From positions 29,421 through 93,420 of the forward strand of contig NZ_JAFCGY010000023.1 of the NCBI RefSeq assembly GCF_016836705.1: 64,000 nucleotides of DNA, in the 5' to 3' direction. This document shows, piece after piece, positions 33,215 to 41,795 of this stretch. Within the stretch, counting starts at the first letter, position 1. Every line of letters starts with the position of its first letter. The stretch is from Mesorhizobium caraganae (lineage in GTDB: Bacteria; Pseudomonadota; Alphaproteobacteria; Rhizobiales; Rhizobiaceae). The translations under genes were made by a program, and so were the position numbers. The notes beneath the pieces were generated by a model. That model made no database searches and was not told the DNA's origin. It saw nothing but the letters and a program-made list of their open reading frames with translations.

Positions 33215-34060
33215 TCAAATGGCTGGCCAGCCCCGCGTCGCGCGTCGGAGCAACAGCCAGTGCCGGCGCAAGGCCGAAAGGCGCACCGCTCCAGCCAGAG
33301 GCGAACGGCGGCCGTCCTTCATCTTGCCGAGATAGGCCCTGGTAAGGGCCAGTGGCAAAAAAGCCGGGCGTAGCGTCTCTGGAACGGCCGAAGCCCCTTG
33401 CTCGAAAGCGCTGAGATGCTCCTGCGCCAATGCCATCATCGCTGCCACCGCTCGCTCCGCGCCGGGACCGCCATCGCCGCTGACAAACTCCTCAGGCGAC
33501 GATCCCGCCGCTGCCAGAATATCGGCCGGCACAAAGCATTGGCCGCGCCGTCGATGCAGCGGCAACAGCAGCAGAAGGCCGGTCATCGCCTGCGCGCATC
33601 CCGCCCTGCCCGCCAGTTCGGCAAAACGCGGCGCCTCGATGGGATCGAGCACCATCGCCGCAAGCTGGATCAGCGCTGCCGCCGTCTCGCCGCAATAGCC
33701 TTCAAGATCGGTGCGCGACGGCATCGGATCGTCATAGAGGTCGAAGATGCGGGCTTCGAGCATGTTGTCGAAGGCAGCATTCGGCAGGCCGTGGGCGGCA
33801 ATCGTCGCCTTCAACGCGTCGGCGAGCGGGTTGCCGGAGACTGCGGCCTCAGCGGCGATGATATCGCGCCACCATTGCAACCTCACCTCGCCAGGCAGCG
33901 CCTCGTGAATACGATCGCGGACAGACGCGATCTCGGCATTGAAGGCGTAAAGCGAAAACAGCGCCTGGCGCTTGTCGGCAGGTGCATAGAGCGCGCTGAC
34001 ATAGCGGTCATGGTCGCCGGCGCGCACCGCCTCCATGACGATGTTGGCGGTATCGGTCAC
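33215..34060 (-). CDS. squalene/phytoene synthase family protein, NDUFAF6-type
   Basis: 281 residues from the GTG at 34060. It has the trans-isoprenyl diphosphate synthase fold but lacks the catalytic aspartate pairs: the first motif region reads LYAFNAEIASVRDRIHEAL and is followed by RLQWWRDII, as in the complex I assembly factor NDUFAF6, not in true squalene synthase. The neighbour upstream is a homologue of NDUFAF3. A role in respiratory complex assembly is therefore more likely than terpenoid synthesis. GTG start because it follows the upstream TGA by 1 bp. Confidence 0.85.
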   Translation of the reverse strand: MTDTANIVMEAVRAGDHDRYVSALYAPADKRQALFSLYAFNAEIASVRDRIHEALPGEVRLQWWRDIIAAEAAVSGNPLADALKATIAAHGLPNAAFDNMLEARIFDLYDDPMPSRTDLEGYCGETAAALIQLAAMVLDPIEAPRFAELAGRAGCAQAMTGLLLLLPLHRRRGQCFVPADILAAAGSSPEEFVSGDGGPGAERAVAAMMALAQEHLSAFEQGASAVPETLRPAFLPLALTRAYLGKMKDGRRSPLAGAVRLSALRRHWLLLRRATRGWPAI

Positions 34061-34061
34061 G

Positions 34062-34451
34062 TCAGTCGACGGCGATAAGGGCTGCGGCCACGGCGCGGTC
34101 TTCGGCAAGCAGCACATTGTAGGTCCGCACCGCCGCTCCCGTCGACATCGGGTCGGAGGCAATGCCCGCCGCTTTCAATGCCGCGCGCAGTGCCGCCGGC
34201 AACGGTCGCAAATCCTTGCCGGTGCCGACCAGCAGGATCTCGACCTTGCCGGCCTCGGCCAAAAGTAGGCTGAAATCCGCCGCCGTCAGCGCCAGCGGAT
34301 CGGCCGGTTCCCAGCCATGGATGCCCGAGGGCAGGCACAGCAGCGAGCCGCGATGCGACATATCGGCGAAGCGGAAGCCGCCATTGCCATAGGCCTCGAT
34401 CGGCGCGCGGCCGGGGAAATGCGCCTCGCGGATGACGATGCCTTTTGCCAC
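34062..34451 (-). CDS. Mth938-like domain protein (NDUFAF3 homologue)
   Basis: 129 residues, an Mth938/DUF498 domain (GNGGFRFADMSHRGSLL, then VEILLVGTGKDLRPLP). Human NDUFAF3, a complex I assembly factor, belongs to this family. GTG start at 34451, 11 bp after the secDF stop. The downstream gene is an NDUFAF6 homologue and the stop-start gap is one base. The string secDF, NDUFAF3, NDUFAF6 suggests linked membrane protein assembly. Confidence 0.85.
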   Translation of the reverse strand: MAKGIVIREAHFPGRAPIEAYGNGGFRFADMSHRGSLLCLPSGIHGWEPADPLALTAADFSLLLAEAGKVEILLVGTGKDLRPLPAALRAALKAAGIASDPMSTGAAVRTYNVLLAEDRAVAAALIAVD

Positions 34452-34462
34452 CGGGGTGGCCG

Positions 34463-37012
34463 TCAGGTCGCCACGGCCTTGCCGCCACCCATCGGCTTCT
34501 CCTCGTCCGCCGTCGCCTGCGGCCTTAGCCTGAACAGGATCAGCAAGGGTGCTGCGATGAAGATCGACGAATAGGTGCCGAAGACGACGCCGAACAGCAT
34601 CGCCATGGTGAACGACCGGATCACTTCACCGCCGAACAGCACCAGCGCCAACAGCGCCAGGATCGTCGTCACCGAGGTCAGCGTCGTTCTCGACAGGGTC
34701 TCGTTGATGGCGTTGTTCAGCAATTGCGGCAGCGGCATTTTTTTGTATTTTCGCAGATCCTCGCGGACGCGGTCATAAACGACGATCGTATCGTTCAACG
34801 AATAGCCGATGATGGTCAGGATCGCCGCCAACGACGACTGGTTGAACTCGAGCCCGGTGATGACGAAGAAGCCGAGCGTCATCACCACATCATGCACCGT
34901 CGCCACGATGGCGCCGACGGCGAACTGCCATTCGAAGCGGAACCAGACATAGACCAGGATGCCTATCAGCGCGACCAGCATGGCAATGGTGCCTTGCTTG
35001 GCCAGTTCGCCCGAAACTGTGGGACCCACCACTTCGACGCGGCGGAAATCATAATTATCCTGCAGCTCACCGCGCACCTTGTCGATGACGGTCTGCTCGG
35101 CATTCTCGCCACCCTCCTGGGTGCCGACGCGGATCAGCACGTCGTTGGGGGCGCCGAACTGCTGCACCTGCACTTCACCGATGTTGAGCTCCGACAGCCG
35201 GCTTCTGATATCGCCGATATCGGCGTCGCCTTGCTTGGACTGCACCTCGATGATCGAGCCGCCCTTGAAATCGATGCCGTAATTGATGTCGATGGTCAGG
35301 AATCCAATAACCGACAGGACCGACAGCAGGCTGGACAGCGCGAAGGTCCAGCGGCGGATGCCCATGAACGGGATTTTTGTGCCCGGCGGAATGAAGGTCA
35401 CCGGCGCGCGCGGCAATTCCTTCGGGCGCGCGCGGCGCAGCCAGATCGACACCAGCAGACGGGTGAAGGTGAAGGCGGTGAACACCGTGGTCAGAATGCC
35501 GATGGCATAGGTGATGGCGAAGCCCTTGACCGGGCCGGTGCCGAGATAAAACAGCACCACGGTGGCGATCAGCGACGTCACGTTGGAATCGACGATGGTC
35601 GCCAACGCCTTCGAGAAGCCGGTATCGATCGCCTGGATCACGGAGCGGCCAAGCCGTCGCTCCTCACGGATGCGCTCATAAATCAGCACGTTGGAATCGA
35701 CCGCCATGCCGATGGTCAGCACAATACCGGCAATGCCGGGCAAGGTCAGCGTCGCACCAAGCAACGACAACAGACCGACGATCATCGCCACGTGCACGGC
35801 AAGCGCAATGTTGGCGAGGAAGCCGAGGAAGCCGTAGGCGACGAACATGAAGGCGACGACAAGGATGGAGCCGATAATGCCGGCGACCTTGCCGGCATGG
35901 ATCGAATCCTGGCCAAGGCCCGGGCCTACCGTGCGTTCTTCGATCACGGTCAGCTTCGCCGGCAGCGCGCCGGCGCGCAGCAGCACGGCGAGATCGTTGG
36001 CGCTCTCGGCGGTGAAATTGCCTGATATCTGGCCGCTGCCGCCGAGGATCGGTTCGCGAATGACCGGCGCCGAAATCACCTGATTGTCGAGGATGATGGC
36101 GAATGGCTTGCCGACATTCTGCTGGGTCGCCTGGCCGAACCGGGTCGCGCCGCGCGAGTTGAAGGTGAACGAAACCACCGGCTCGTTGGTCTGCGAGTTG
36201 TAGGTTGCCGTCGCCTTGGCGAGATCTTCGCCGGAAACGATGACGCGATTTTCGACCAGATACGGAACCGGCGGATCATCCTGCGAGTAAAGCACCGAGG
36301 AGCCTGCCGGCGGGCGGCCATTGAGCGCATCCTGCACCGACATCGAGGTGTCGACCATCTGGAAGGTCATCTTGGCGGTCTGGCCGATGATCTCCTTCAG
36401 CCTTTGCGGATCCTGCAGGCCGGGCACCTGGACCAGCACACGGTCGTCGCCCTGCCGCTGCACGATGGGCTCGGTGGTGCCGAGTTCGTTGACGCGGCGC
36501 TCGACGACTTCGATCGACTGCGCCAGTGCAGCCGAGGTGCGGTATTTGATGCCGGCGTCGGTGACGGTGAATTTCAACAGGCCGGCTTCGGAATCATCCA
36601 GCGACATTTCCTGGATGGAGCCGCCGGTGAACAGGCCGGCAGCGACCGGATCGGTCAGCGGCTTCAGCGCCTTCTTCGCGGCGTCGATCTGATTTGGGTC
36701 GGTGATGCGCACCTGCACGGTCCTGCCGGTGCCGCCAAGGCCGGTATAGCCCACCTTGGCATCGCGCAGCAGCGTGCGGATTTCGTCGCGCGTCGTCTCC
36801 AGCTGCGCCTTGACCAGATCGTTCTGGTCCATCTGCAAGAGGATATGCGAGCCGCCCTGCAGGTCGAGACCCAGCGTCATCTGCCGCTTCGGCACCCAGC
36901 TTGGCAGTTGCGCCAATGTGCTGGCGGGGAAAAGGTTGGGCGCGGCAAGGATGAACGTGGCGGCCACGGCCAGCCAGATCAGGATCATCTTCAGGCGCGA
37001 AAAATACAGCAT
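34463..37012 (-). CDS. secDF: SecDF fusion, protein translocase auxiliary subunit
   Basis: 849 residues, SecD and SecF joined in one chain, with twelve helices expected. The SecD part shows the periplasmic P1 domain and the family motif GLDLQGGSHI (about residues 48-57). The SecF part has GIDFKGG (about residue 590). The protein uses proton flow to pull secreted proteins across the membrane. ATG at 37012 (MLYFSRLKMILIW). It is downstream of a yajC relic and of a partial SecD paralogue. Long runs of nearly identical DNA are shared with that paralogue. Confidence 0.96.
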   Translation of the reverse strand: MLYFSRLKMILIWLAVAATFILAAPNLFPASTLAQLPSWVPKRQMTLGLDLQGGSHILLQMDQNDLVKAQLETTRDEIRTLLRDAKVGYTGLGGTGRTVQVRITDPNQIDAAKKALKPLTDPVAAGLFTGGSIQEMSLDDSEAGLLKFTVTDAGIKYRTSAALAQSIEVVERRVNELGTTEPIVQRQGDDRVLVQVPGLQDPQRLKEIIGQTAKMTFQMVDTSMSVQDALNGRPPAGSSVLYSQDDPPVPYLVENRVIVSGEDLAKATATYNSQTNEPVVSFTFNSRGATRFGQATQQNVGKPFAIILDNQVISAPVIREPILGGSGQISGNFTAESANDLAVLLRAGALPAKLTVIEERTVGPGLGQDSIHAGKVAGIIGSILVVAFMFVAYGFLGFLANIALAVHVAMIVGLLSLLGATLTLPGIAGIVLTIGMAVDSNVLIYERIREERRLGRSVIQAIDTGFSKALATIVDSNVTSLIATVVLFYLGTGPVKGFAITYAIGILTTVFTAFTFTRLLVSIWLRRARPKELPRAPVTFIPPGTKIPFMGIRRWTFALSSLLSVLSVIGFLTIDINYGIDFKGGSIIEVQSKQGDADIGDIRSRLSELNIGEVQVQQFGAPNDVLIRVGTQEGGENAEQTVIDKVRGELQDNYDFRRVEVVGPTVSGELAKQGTIAMLVALIGILVYVWFRFEWQFAVGAIVATVHDVVMTLGFFVITGLEFNQSSLAAILTIIGYSLNDTIVVYDRVREDLRKYKKMPLPQLLNNAINETLSRTTLTSVTTILALLALVLFGGEVIRSFTMAMLFGVVFGTYSSIFIAAPLLILFRLRPQATADEEKPMGGGKAVAT

Positions 37013-37072
37013 ATGGCGTCGTCCGTCAGGGCACACTGGCGGATCGTTCCGCCGACAATTCGGTTATTTCTT

Positions 37073-37197
37073 GGCGTTGTTATCTGCCACCGGCTCGCCC
37101 TTACCCTGCACATCGTCGATTGTCGAGCGCGCTAAGGTCAATTCGGCGCTGCCGCTGGCAGCGGTTTCAGCGTCAATCGCCTCTGTCGGTTTCCATT
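37073..37197 (-). pseudogene. yajC 3'-end relic
   Basis: The stretch encodes ELTLARSTIDDVQGKGEPVA ending DNNAKK and a stop, which matches the YajC C-terminus of the intact gene at 38354 (ALRSTIADVRVKGEPVA ending NQNAKK and a stop) at most positions. No start or N-terminal half is present. It lies between the truncated secD paralogue and secDF, exactly where the junction of a tandem duplication would leave it. Confidence 0.85.
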
Positions 37198-38298
37198 CTA
37201 ATTCTGAACGCCGCCGGGCGCTATCGTGCGCACCTCGACTATTTTCAGCTTTGCCGGCATCGGGCCCGAACGCAGAAGCAGGGCAAGATCCTGAGCACTC
37301 TCCTTTGTGAAGTTGCCCGATATCTGGCCGGTACCGCCCAGGATGGGCTCCCGGATGATGGGTGCCGAAATCACGCGATCGTCGAGGATTATTGCAAGGG
37401 GTCTCCCGACATTCTGTGAGGTCGCCTGGGCAAAACGCGTCTTACCCTTGGAATCGAAGGCGAACGATACAACCGGCTCGTTCATGGCCGAGTTGTAGGT
37501 TGCCTGGGCATTGACGACGCTGTCGCCGGAAACAATGACGCGATTTTCGACCAGATACGGAACCGGCGGATCGTCCTGCGAATAAAGCACCGAGGACCCT
37601 GCCGGCGGGCGGCCATTGAGAGCGTCCTGTACCGGCATCGTCGTATCGACCATCTGGAAGGTCAAATTGCCGGGCTGCCCCAGAATGTCGGTAAGCCGAG
37701 CTGGCGTCTGCAAGCCGGGCACCTGAACCAGGAGGCGGTCACTGCCCTGCGGCTTTAAGATCGGTTCAACGCCGATGCCGTCGCTGACCCGGCGTTCGAC
37801 GACTTCCATCGATTGCGCCAGCGCCATCGACGTCCGCAGCTTCAAACCGTCATCCGTCAGCGTGAACCTGAGCAGTCCTGGTTCCGGCTCATCAAGCAGC
37901 ATCTCCTTGACCGGATTATCCCCGGCGACCGGATCGGTAAATATCTTCAGGGCTTTCTTGGCGGCATCGACTTGTGCTGGATCTCTAATCTCGAGATGTG
38001 CCTCGCGGCCCGACTGACCAAGCCCCTTATAGCCAACTCGAGCGTCGCGCAGCAGCGTGCGAATGTCGGCAAGCACCGTCTCGAGACGAGACTTGATCAG
38101 ATCGTCCTTGTCCACCTCGAGCAGCAACTGCGAGCCGCCCAGCTGCTCGAAGCTCGCGTGCCGCTTAGGCAGCCAGGCAAGAAGATCGTCGAGCGTGCCG
38201 TCCGGCTTCCGGGAGCGCGCGCCGAGCAGCACGCCGAGCACCACCACGACCGCAACCGCCAGCCAGATCAGGATCTTCGTAAGGCGCGAAAACCGCAT
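37198..38298 (-). CDS. truncated SecD paralogue: one helix plus P1 periplasmic domain
   Basis: 366 residues, homologous to the first ~380 residues of SecDF in this window. One N-terminal helix (residues 8-25), then the P1 periplasmic domain ending VRTIAPGG. SecD helices 2-6 and all of SecF are absent. The DNA shows long near-identical runs with secDF (for example 37540-37640 against 36240-36335), while the N-terminal 120 residues diverge and the SecD motif GLDLQGG is replaced by SFEQLGG. The frame is intact. It lies between yajC and secDF, 53 bp after the yajC stop. Probably a stand-alone periplasmic-domain protein. Confidence 0.9.
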   Translation of the reverse strand: MRFSRLTKILIWLAVAVVVVLGVLLGARSRKPDGTLDDLLAWLPKRHASFEQLGGSQLLLEVDKDDLIKSRLETVLADIRTLLRDARVGYKGLGQSGREAHLEIRDPAQVDAAKKALKIFTDPVAGDNPVKEMLLDEPEPGLLRFTLTDDGLKLRTSMALAQSMEVVERRVSDGIGVEPILKPQGSDRLLVQVPGLQTPARLTDILGQPGNLTFQMVDTTMPVQDALNGRPPAGSSVLYSQDDPPVPYLVENRVIVSGDSVVNAQATYNSAMNEPVVSFAFDSKGKTRFAQATSQNVGRPLAIILDDRVISAPIIREPILGGTGQISGNFTKESAQDLALLLRSGPMPAKLKIVEVRTIAPGGVQN

Positions 38299-38353
38299 AT
38301 GGCGTTGCCCGTTGCTGGTTTACCCTGCCCTAAGATCCGGTTCTGTTCTGGAC

Positions 38354-38701
38354 TTACTTCTTCGCGTTCTGGTTGGCCACCGGCTCGCCCTTGACCCGCA
38401 CGTCGGCGATGGTCGAGCGCAGTGCCGTCACCTTGGTGCCGCCGCCGAGGTCGATCTCGAGCTCATGGTCGTCGATCACCTTGGTCACCTTGCCGACGAA
38501 GCCGCCGCCGGTGATGACCGTGTCGCCACGGCGCACCGCCGAGAGCATCTCCTGGCGCTTCTTCAGCTGCGCGCGCTGCGGCCGGATGATGAGGAAATAC
38601 ATGATCACGAAGATCAGCACGAACGGGAGTATCATGCCGATATCCCCGAACGGGCCAAGCGGAGTTCCGGTGGCTTGGGCGTATGCCGGTGTGACGAACA
38701 T
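38354..38701 (-). CDS. yajC: YajC, Sec translocase accessory subunit
   Basis: 115 residues with one helix (about residues 22-41, MILPFVLIFVIMYFLIIRPQ) and a small cytosolic domain (RRGDTVITGGGFVGKVTKV). GGAG 6 nt before the ATG at 38701 excludes the TTG start at 38704. It leads the yajC-secD-secDF set. A 3' copy of its end is at 37073-37197. Confidence 0.95.
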   Translation of the reverse strand: MFVTPAYAQATGTPLGPFGDIGMILPFVLIFVIMYFLIIRPQRAQLKKRQEMLSAVRRGDTVITGGGFVGKVTKVIDDHELEIDLGGGTKVTALRSTIADVRVKGEPVANQNAKK

Positions 38702-38972
38702 CAAGAACTCCTGGTTACGAAGAAGGCCTTAGGGCGGCCTCGCCAAATTTGGCCGGAATATAGTGGGTAAAGTTGCCAATGCAACTGGACGGCCCGGCTT
38801 TCGGCTGCTTTTCCAGCCCGGTGACCCGTGTTAGAGCATGCTCCCGGATAACGGGCGTGGTTTGCACAAAAGATCACGCTCAAACAAAAGCTTGGAACCA
38901 GTTCCTATCTCGACCGGACCAGGACGATTTCCGCCCGCTACGCACGTTTGCAGAACAACAAAAGACCGAGAC

Positions 38973-39848
38973 ATGACCGACAGCACCATCGAGGCCCTGA
39001 ACCAAAAGCTCGACCGCCTGATCGAGGCAGTCACCCGCCTCGCCCCGCCGCCGGTGCCGCAGACCGATCTTGCCGTGGCCGACTGCTTCGTCTGGCAGGC
39101 CGATCCCGGCTATCTCGAACCGGTGCGCAAGGTCAATCGCGTCGACATCGGCCTGATCCGCGGCGTCGACCGCGTGCGCGATATACTGGTCGAAAACACC
39201 GAGCGCTTCGCCGCCGGCCACGCCGCCAACAATGTGCTGTTGTGGGGCGCACGCGGCATGGGCAAATCCTCGCTGGTCAAGGCCGTGCATGCCGAGATCA
39301 ACGCCAAAGCCAAATCCGGCCTGCCGCTGAAACTGATCGAGATCCATCGCGAGGACATCGACACGCTGCCCAGGCTGATGGGCCAATTGAAGGTGGCGCC
39401 CTTCCGCATCATCCTGTTTTGCGACGATCTGTCGTTCGACCATGACGACACGTCCTACAAGTCGCTGAAGGCAGCCCTTGAAGGCGGCGTCGAGGGCCGC
39501 CCGTCCAATGTCATCTTCTACGCCACCTCGAACCGCCGGCACCTCTTGCCGCGCGACATGATCGACAATGAGCGCTCGACGGCCATCAACCCGTCCGAGG
39601 CTGTCGAGGAAAAGGTCTCGCTGTCCGACCGTTTCGGCCTGTGGCTCGGCTTTCACAAATGTTCGCAGGACGAATATCTCGACATGGTCAACGGCTATGC
39701 CAGCCATCACGGGCTGGAGATCGACCCGGAGCAGCTGCGCGCCGAAGCGCTGGAATGGGCAACGACGCGCGGCAGCCGCTCCGGCCGCGTCGCCTGGCAG
39801 TTCACCCAGGATCTGGCGGGACGGCTCGGCAAGCCGCTGAAGGATTGA
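38973..39848 (+). CDS. DUF815 family ATP-binding protein
   Basis: 291 residues with an AAA-like P-loop domain. Walker A is GARGMGKSS (about residues 93-101) and Walker B is RIILFCDDLSFD (about residue 146-157); SNRRHLLPRDM is sensor-like. DUF815 is a conserved family of unknown function. ATG at 38973 is the start of the conserved domain (MTDSTIEALNQKLDRLIEAV). It is divergent from yajC and converges with an AraC-type gene. Confidence 0.9.
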   Translation: MTDSTIEALNQKLDRLIEAVTRLAPPPVPQTDLAVADCFVWQADPGYLEPVRKVNRVDIGLIRGVDRVRDILVENTERFAAGHAANNVLLWGARGMGKSSLVKAVHAEINAKAKSGLPLKLIEIHREDIDTLPRLMGQLKVAPFRIILFCDDLSFDHDDTSYKSLKAALEGGVEGRPSNVIFYATSNRRHLLPRDMIDNERSTAINPSEAVEEKVSLSDRFGLWLGFHKCSQDEYLDMVNGYASHHGLEIDPEQLRAEALEWATTRGSRSGRVAWQFTQDLAGRLGKPLKD

Positions 39849-39851
39849 ATG

Positions 39852-40682
39852 TTACTTGGGCGGCTGCGCCCGTCGCAAGTCGCGCGGCGTCTGGCCAATC
39901 TCGCGGCGCATCCAATACGCCAGGTGTGATTGGTGCGCGAAGCCGGTCAACGCCGCTATCTCGCTCGTGCTGAGATCGCCGCGCCGCAGCAGGACGCACG
40001 CCCTTTCCACGCGGCGTCGCAACACATAGCGATGCAAGGTGACGCCCATCGCCGCCTTGAACCATGTGCGCAGATGCGAACTGCTCGCGCCGGCCACCCG
40101 GCTCAAGCGATCGATCGAAAGCGGCTCGTCGAGAGCGGCCTCGATGTGTTCGAGGACACGCTTGAGCTGGGCGTCAGACAACCGGTTCGCTCGAACCATG
40201 TCAGGGCCATCGAGGCCGAGCAGCCTCACCGCAAGCGCGGCGCCGATGCTTTCCGCAAACAAAGGGCCACTCGGCGCGCCTGCGGCGAGATCGCTCTGCA
40301 GCGCTCGAGCCAGATGCTCGATCCGCTGGTCACGCAGCAAATGTCGTGTTTCCAGCCGCGATGCTCGCGCCTTGCCGCCAAGTTCCGCGGCGACCCTTTC
40401 CATCAAGGCCGGCTGCAAGACGATCTCCATCGTGTCGAACGGGGTTTCGGCCTCGAAACCGCCCTCCTCGCCGGCCGGCACAAGGTCGATGTCGCCGGCG
40501 CGCCTGACGAAATATCGCCCGGCCTGATTGCAGTAGGAACGCGTCGCCGCGCTTGCATGCACCATGATGCGATGGTGCGCCGCGCGGGGCAGCCGATGGA
40601 CGCCTGCCTCGATATGCCGGCAAACCATCGTGACGTCGGACGAGGCCGGAGCGAATTGCGGAAGCATGCTCTCTCGATTCAT
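39852..40682 (-). CDS. AraC family transcriptional regulator
   Basis: 276 residues. The C-terminal AraC domain has two helix-turn-helix units (about residues 182-272, LSIDRLSRVAGASSSHLRTW and STSEIAALTGFAHQSHLAYW). The N-terminal 160 residues may bind a small molecule. It is divergent from a dehydratase/epimerase-like gene, with 96 bp between starts, so it may control that gene. Stop lies 3 bp past the DUF815 stop, convergent. Confidence 0.9.
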   Translation of the reverse strand: MNRESMLPQFAPASSDVTMVCRHIEAGVHRLPRAAHHRIMVHASAATRSYCNQAGRYFVRRAGDIDLVPAGEEGGFEAETPFDTMEIVLQPALMERVAAELGGKARASRLETRHLLRDQRIEHLARALQSDLAAGAPSGPLFAESIGAALAVRLLGLDGPDMVRANRLSDAQLKRVLEHIEAALDEPLSIDRLSRVAGASSSHLRTWFKAAMGVTLHRYVLRRRVERACVLLRRGDLSTSEIAALTGFAHQSHLAYWMRREIGQTPRDLRRAQPPK

Positions 40683-40778
40683 GGCGAAACCTGTTCAAGA
40701 TTTGGCAATTCCCGCGCGATTTTCAACGCCGCGAACCTGTACTCCCGCCTCTCCTTTAAACACGGAAGAGAGGTTGCG

Positions 40779-41669
40779 ATGAGTTCGTATGTTGTTGTCG
40801 GCGCGGGCCCGGTTGGTCGCGAGACGGCTCGCCTTCTTGGCGAGGAAGGCCATGATGTCATCCTGACCAGCCGAAGTATCGGTTCGAACGTGTTGCGGAA
40901 TGTGCGGTCGATACAGGCCGACGCCACGGACGCCTCGGCGCTGTCGCGTGTGTGCCAGGGCGCCGATGCCGTTTTGATGTGTGCCATGGCCACATATCAT
41001 CGCTGGCCAACGGACTTTTTCCCCATAATCGACGGCACCGTGCGCGCCGCGGAAGCAGTAGGCGCCAAGCTCATCGTGCTTGGAAACCTCTATGGTTACG
41101 GCAGGAATGGCGAAAACCCGCTGCGCTCCGACATGCCGCTGGACCCGAATTCGAAGAAGGGAACCGCCAGGACGATCATGTGGCAGCGGGCGGCCCGCGC
41201 CAGCGTGCCGGCGATCGAAATCCGGTCCAGCGACTATCTCGGGCACGGCGCGATCAGCTACTTCTCGCTGATCGCGCTGCCCTCCATCATCGAGAGCAAG
41301 CCAACCGCTTTCATTGGTGACCTCGACGCCACTCATGCCTGGAGCTTCACCAAGGACGTCGCCAGGACGCTCGTCGCCGCCTCCCGCTACACCGGCGAAT
41401 GGGGACGGGCGTTTCATGTCCCCTCGCAATACGCCTCGCCCAACGAGCTTATCCGCAAAACCGCGGCGATGCTTGGCCGGGATATTGCCGAGACGCACTC
41501 CTACTCCATCCCCGAGATGGAAGCGCTCGGCATGCATGAGCTGATCGAGATGAGGTACCTCTTCGAGACCCCCTTGCTGATTGATTCCTCCGACGCGGAG
41601 ACGCTTCTGGGCGTTAAGGCCAGCAGTCTCGAGGAGATGATCGCCGACACCCTCCAGGATTATCTGTAA
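40779..41669 (+). CDS. NAD-dependent epimerase/dehydratase-like protein
   Basis: 296 residues of extended SDR type. NAD loop VVVGAGPVGRETARLLGEEG is at the N-terminus. It has no obvious YxxxK; the SER/TYR region reads GNLYGYGRNGENPL. Substrate unknown. GAGAGG lies about 5 nt before the ATG at 40779. It is divergent from an AraC-type gene that probably controls it. Confidence 0.85.
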   Translation: MSSYVVVGAGPVGRETARLLGEEGHDVILTSRSIGSNVLRNVRSIQADATDASALSRVCQGADAVLMCAMATYHRWPTDFFPIIDGTVRAAEAVGAKLIVLGNLYGYGRNGENPLRSDMPLDPNSKKGTARTIMWQRAARASVPAIEIRSSDYLGHGAISYFSLIALPSIIESKPTAFIGDLDATHAWSFTKDVARTLVAASRYTGEWGRAFHVPSQYASPNELIRKTAAMLGRDIAETHSYSIPEMEALGMHELIEMRYLFETPLLIDSSDAETLLGVKASSLEEMIADTLQDYL

Positions 41670-41703
41670 GTCCGGTCGTCAGGCAATCTTCCGCAACTGA
41701 AAA

Positions 41704-41730
41704 AGCCCGCCCCTTGCGGAGCGGGCTGAG
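41704..41730 (-). terminator. Rho-independent terminator after the LysM/LytM gene
   Basis: Stem AGCCCGC/GCGGGCT (41704-41710 and 41721-41727) with a T-run on the minus strand. It is 65 bp past the minus-strand stop and may also stop the convergent gene. Confidence 0.7.
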
Positions 41731-41795
41731 CCGGCGGGCCGGACTGGAGGTCAGACGGCCTGCAATCGTTTATTGTTCTATTCGAGACAGCCCGA

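Noticed and set aside
33215..34060. True squalene or phytoene synthase in a hopanoid or carotenoid pathway with the sterol desaturase gene
   Set aside because: The catalytic aspartate pairs are absent and the neighbour is an NDUFAF3 homologue.
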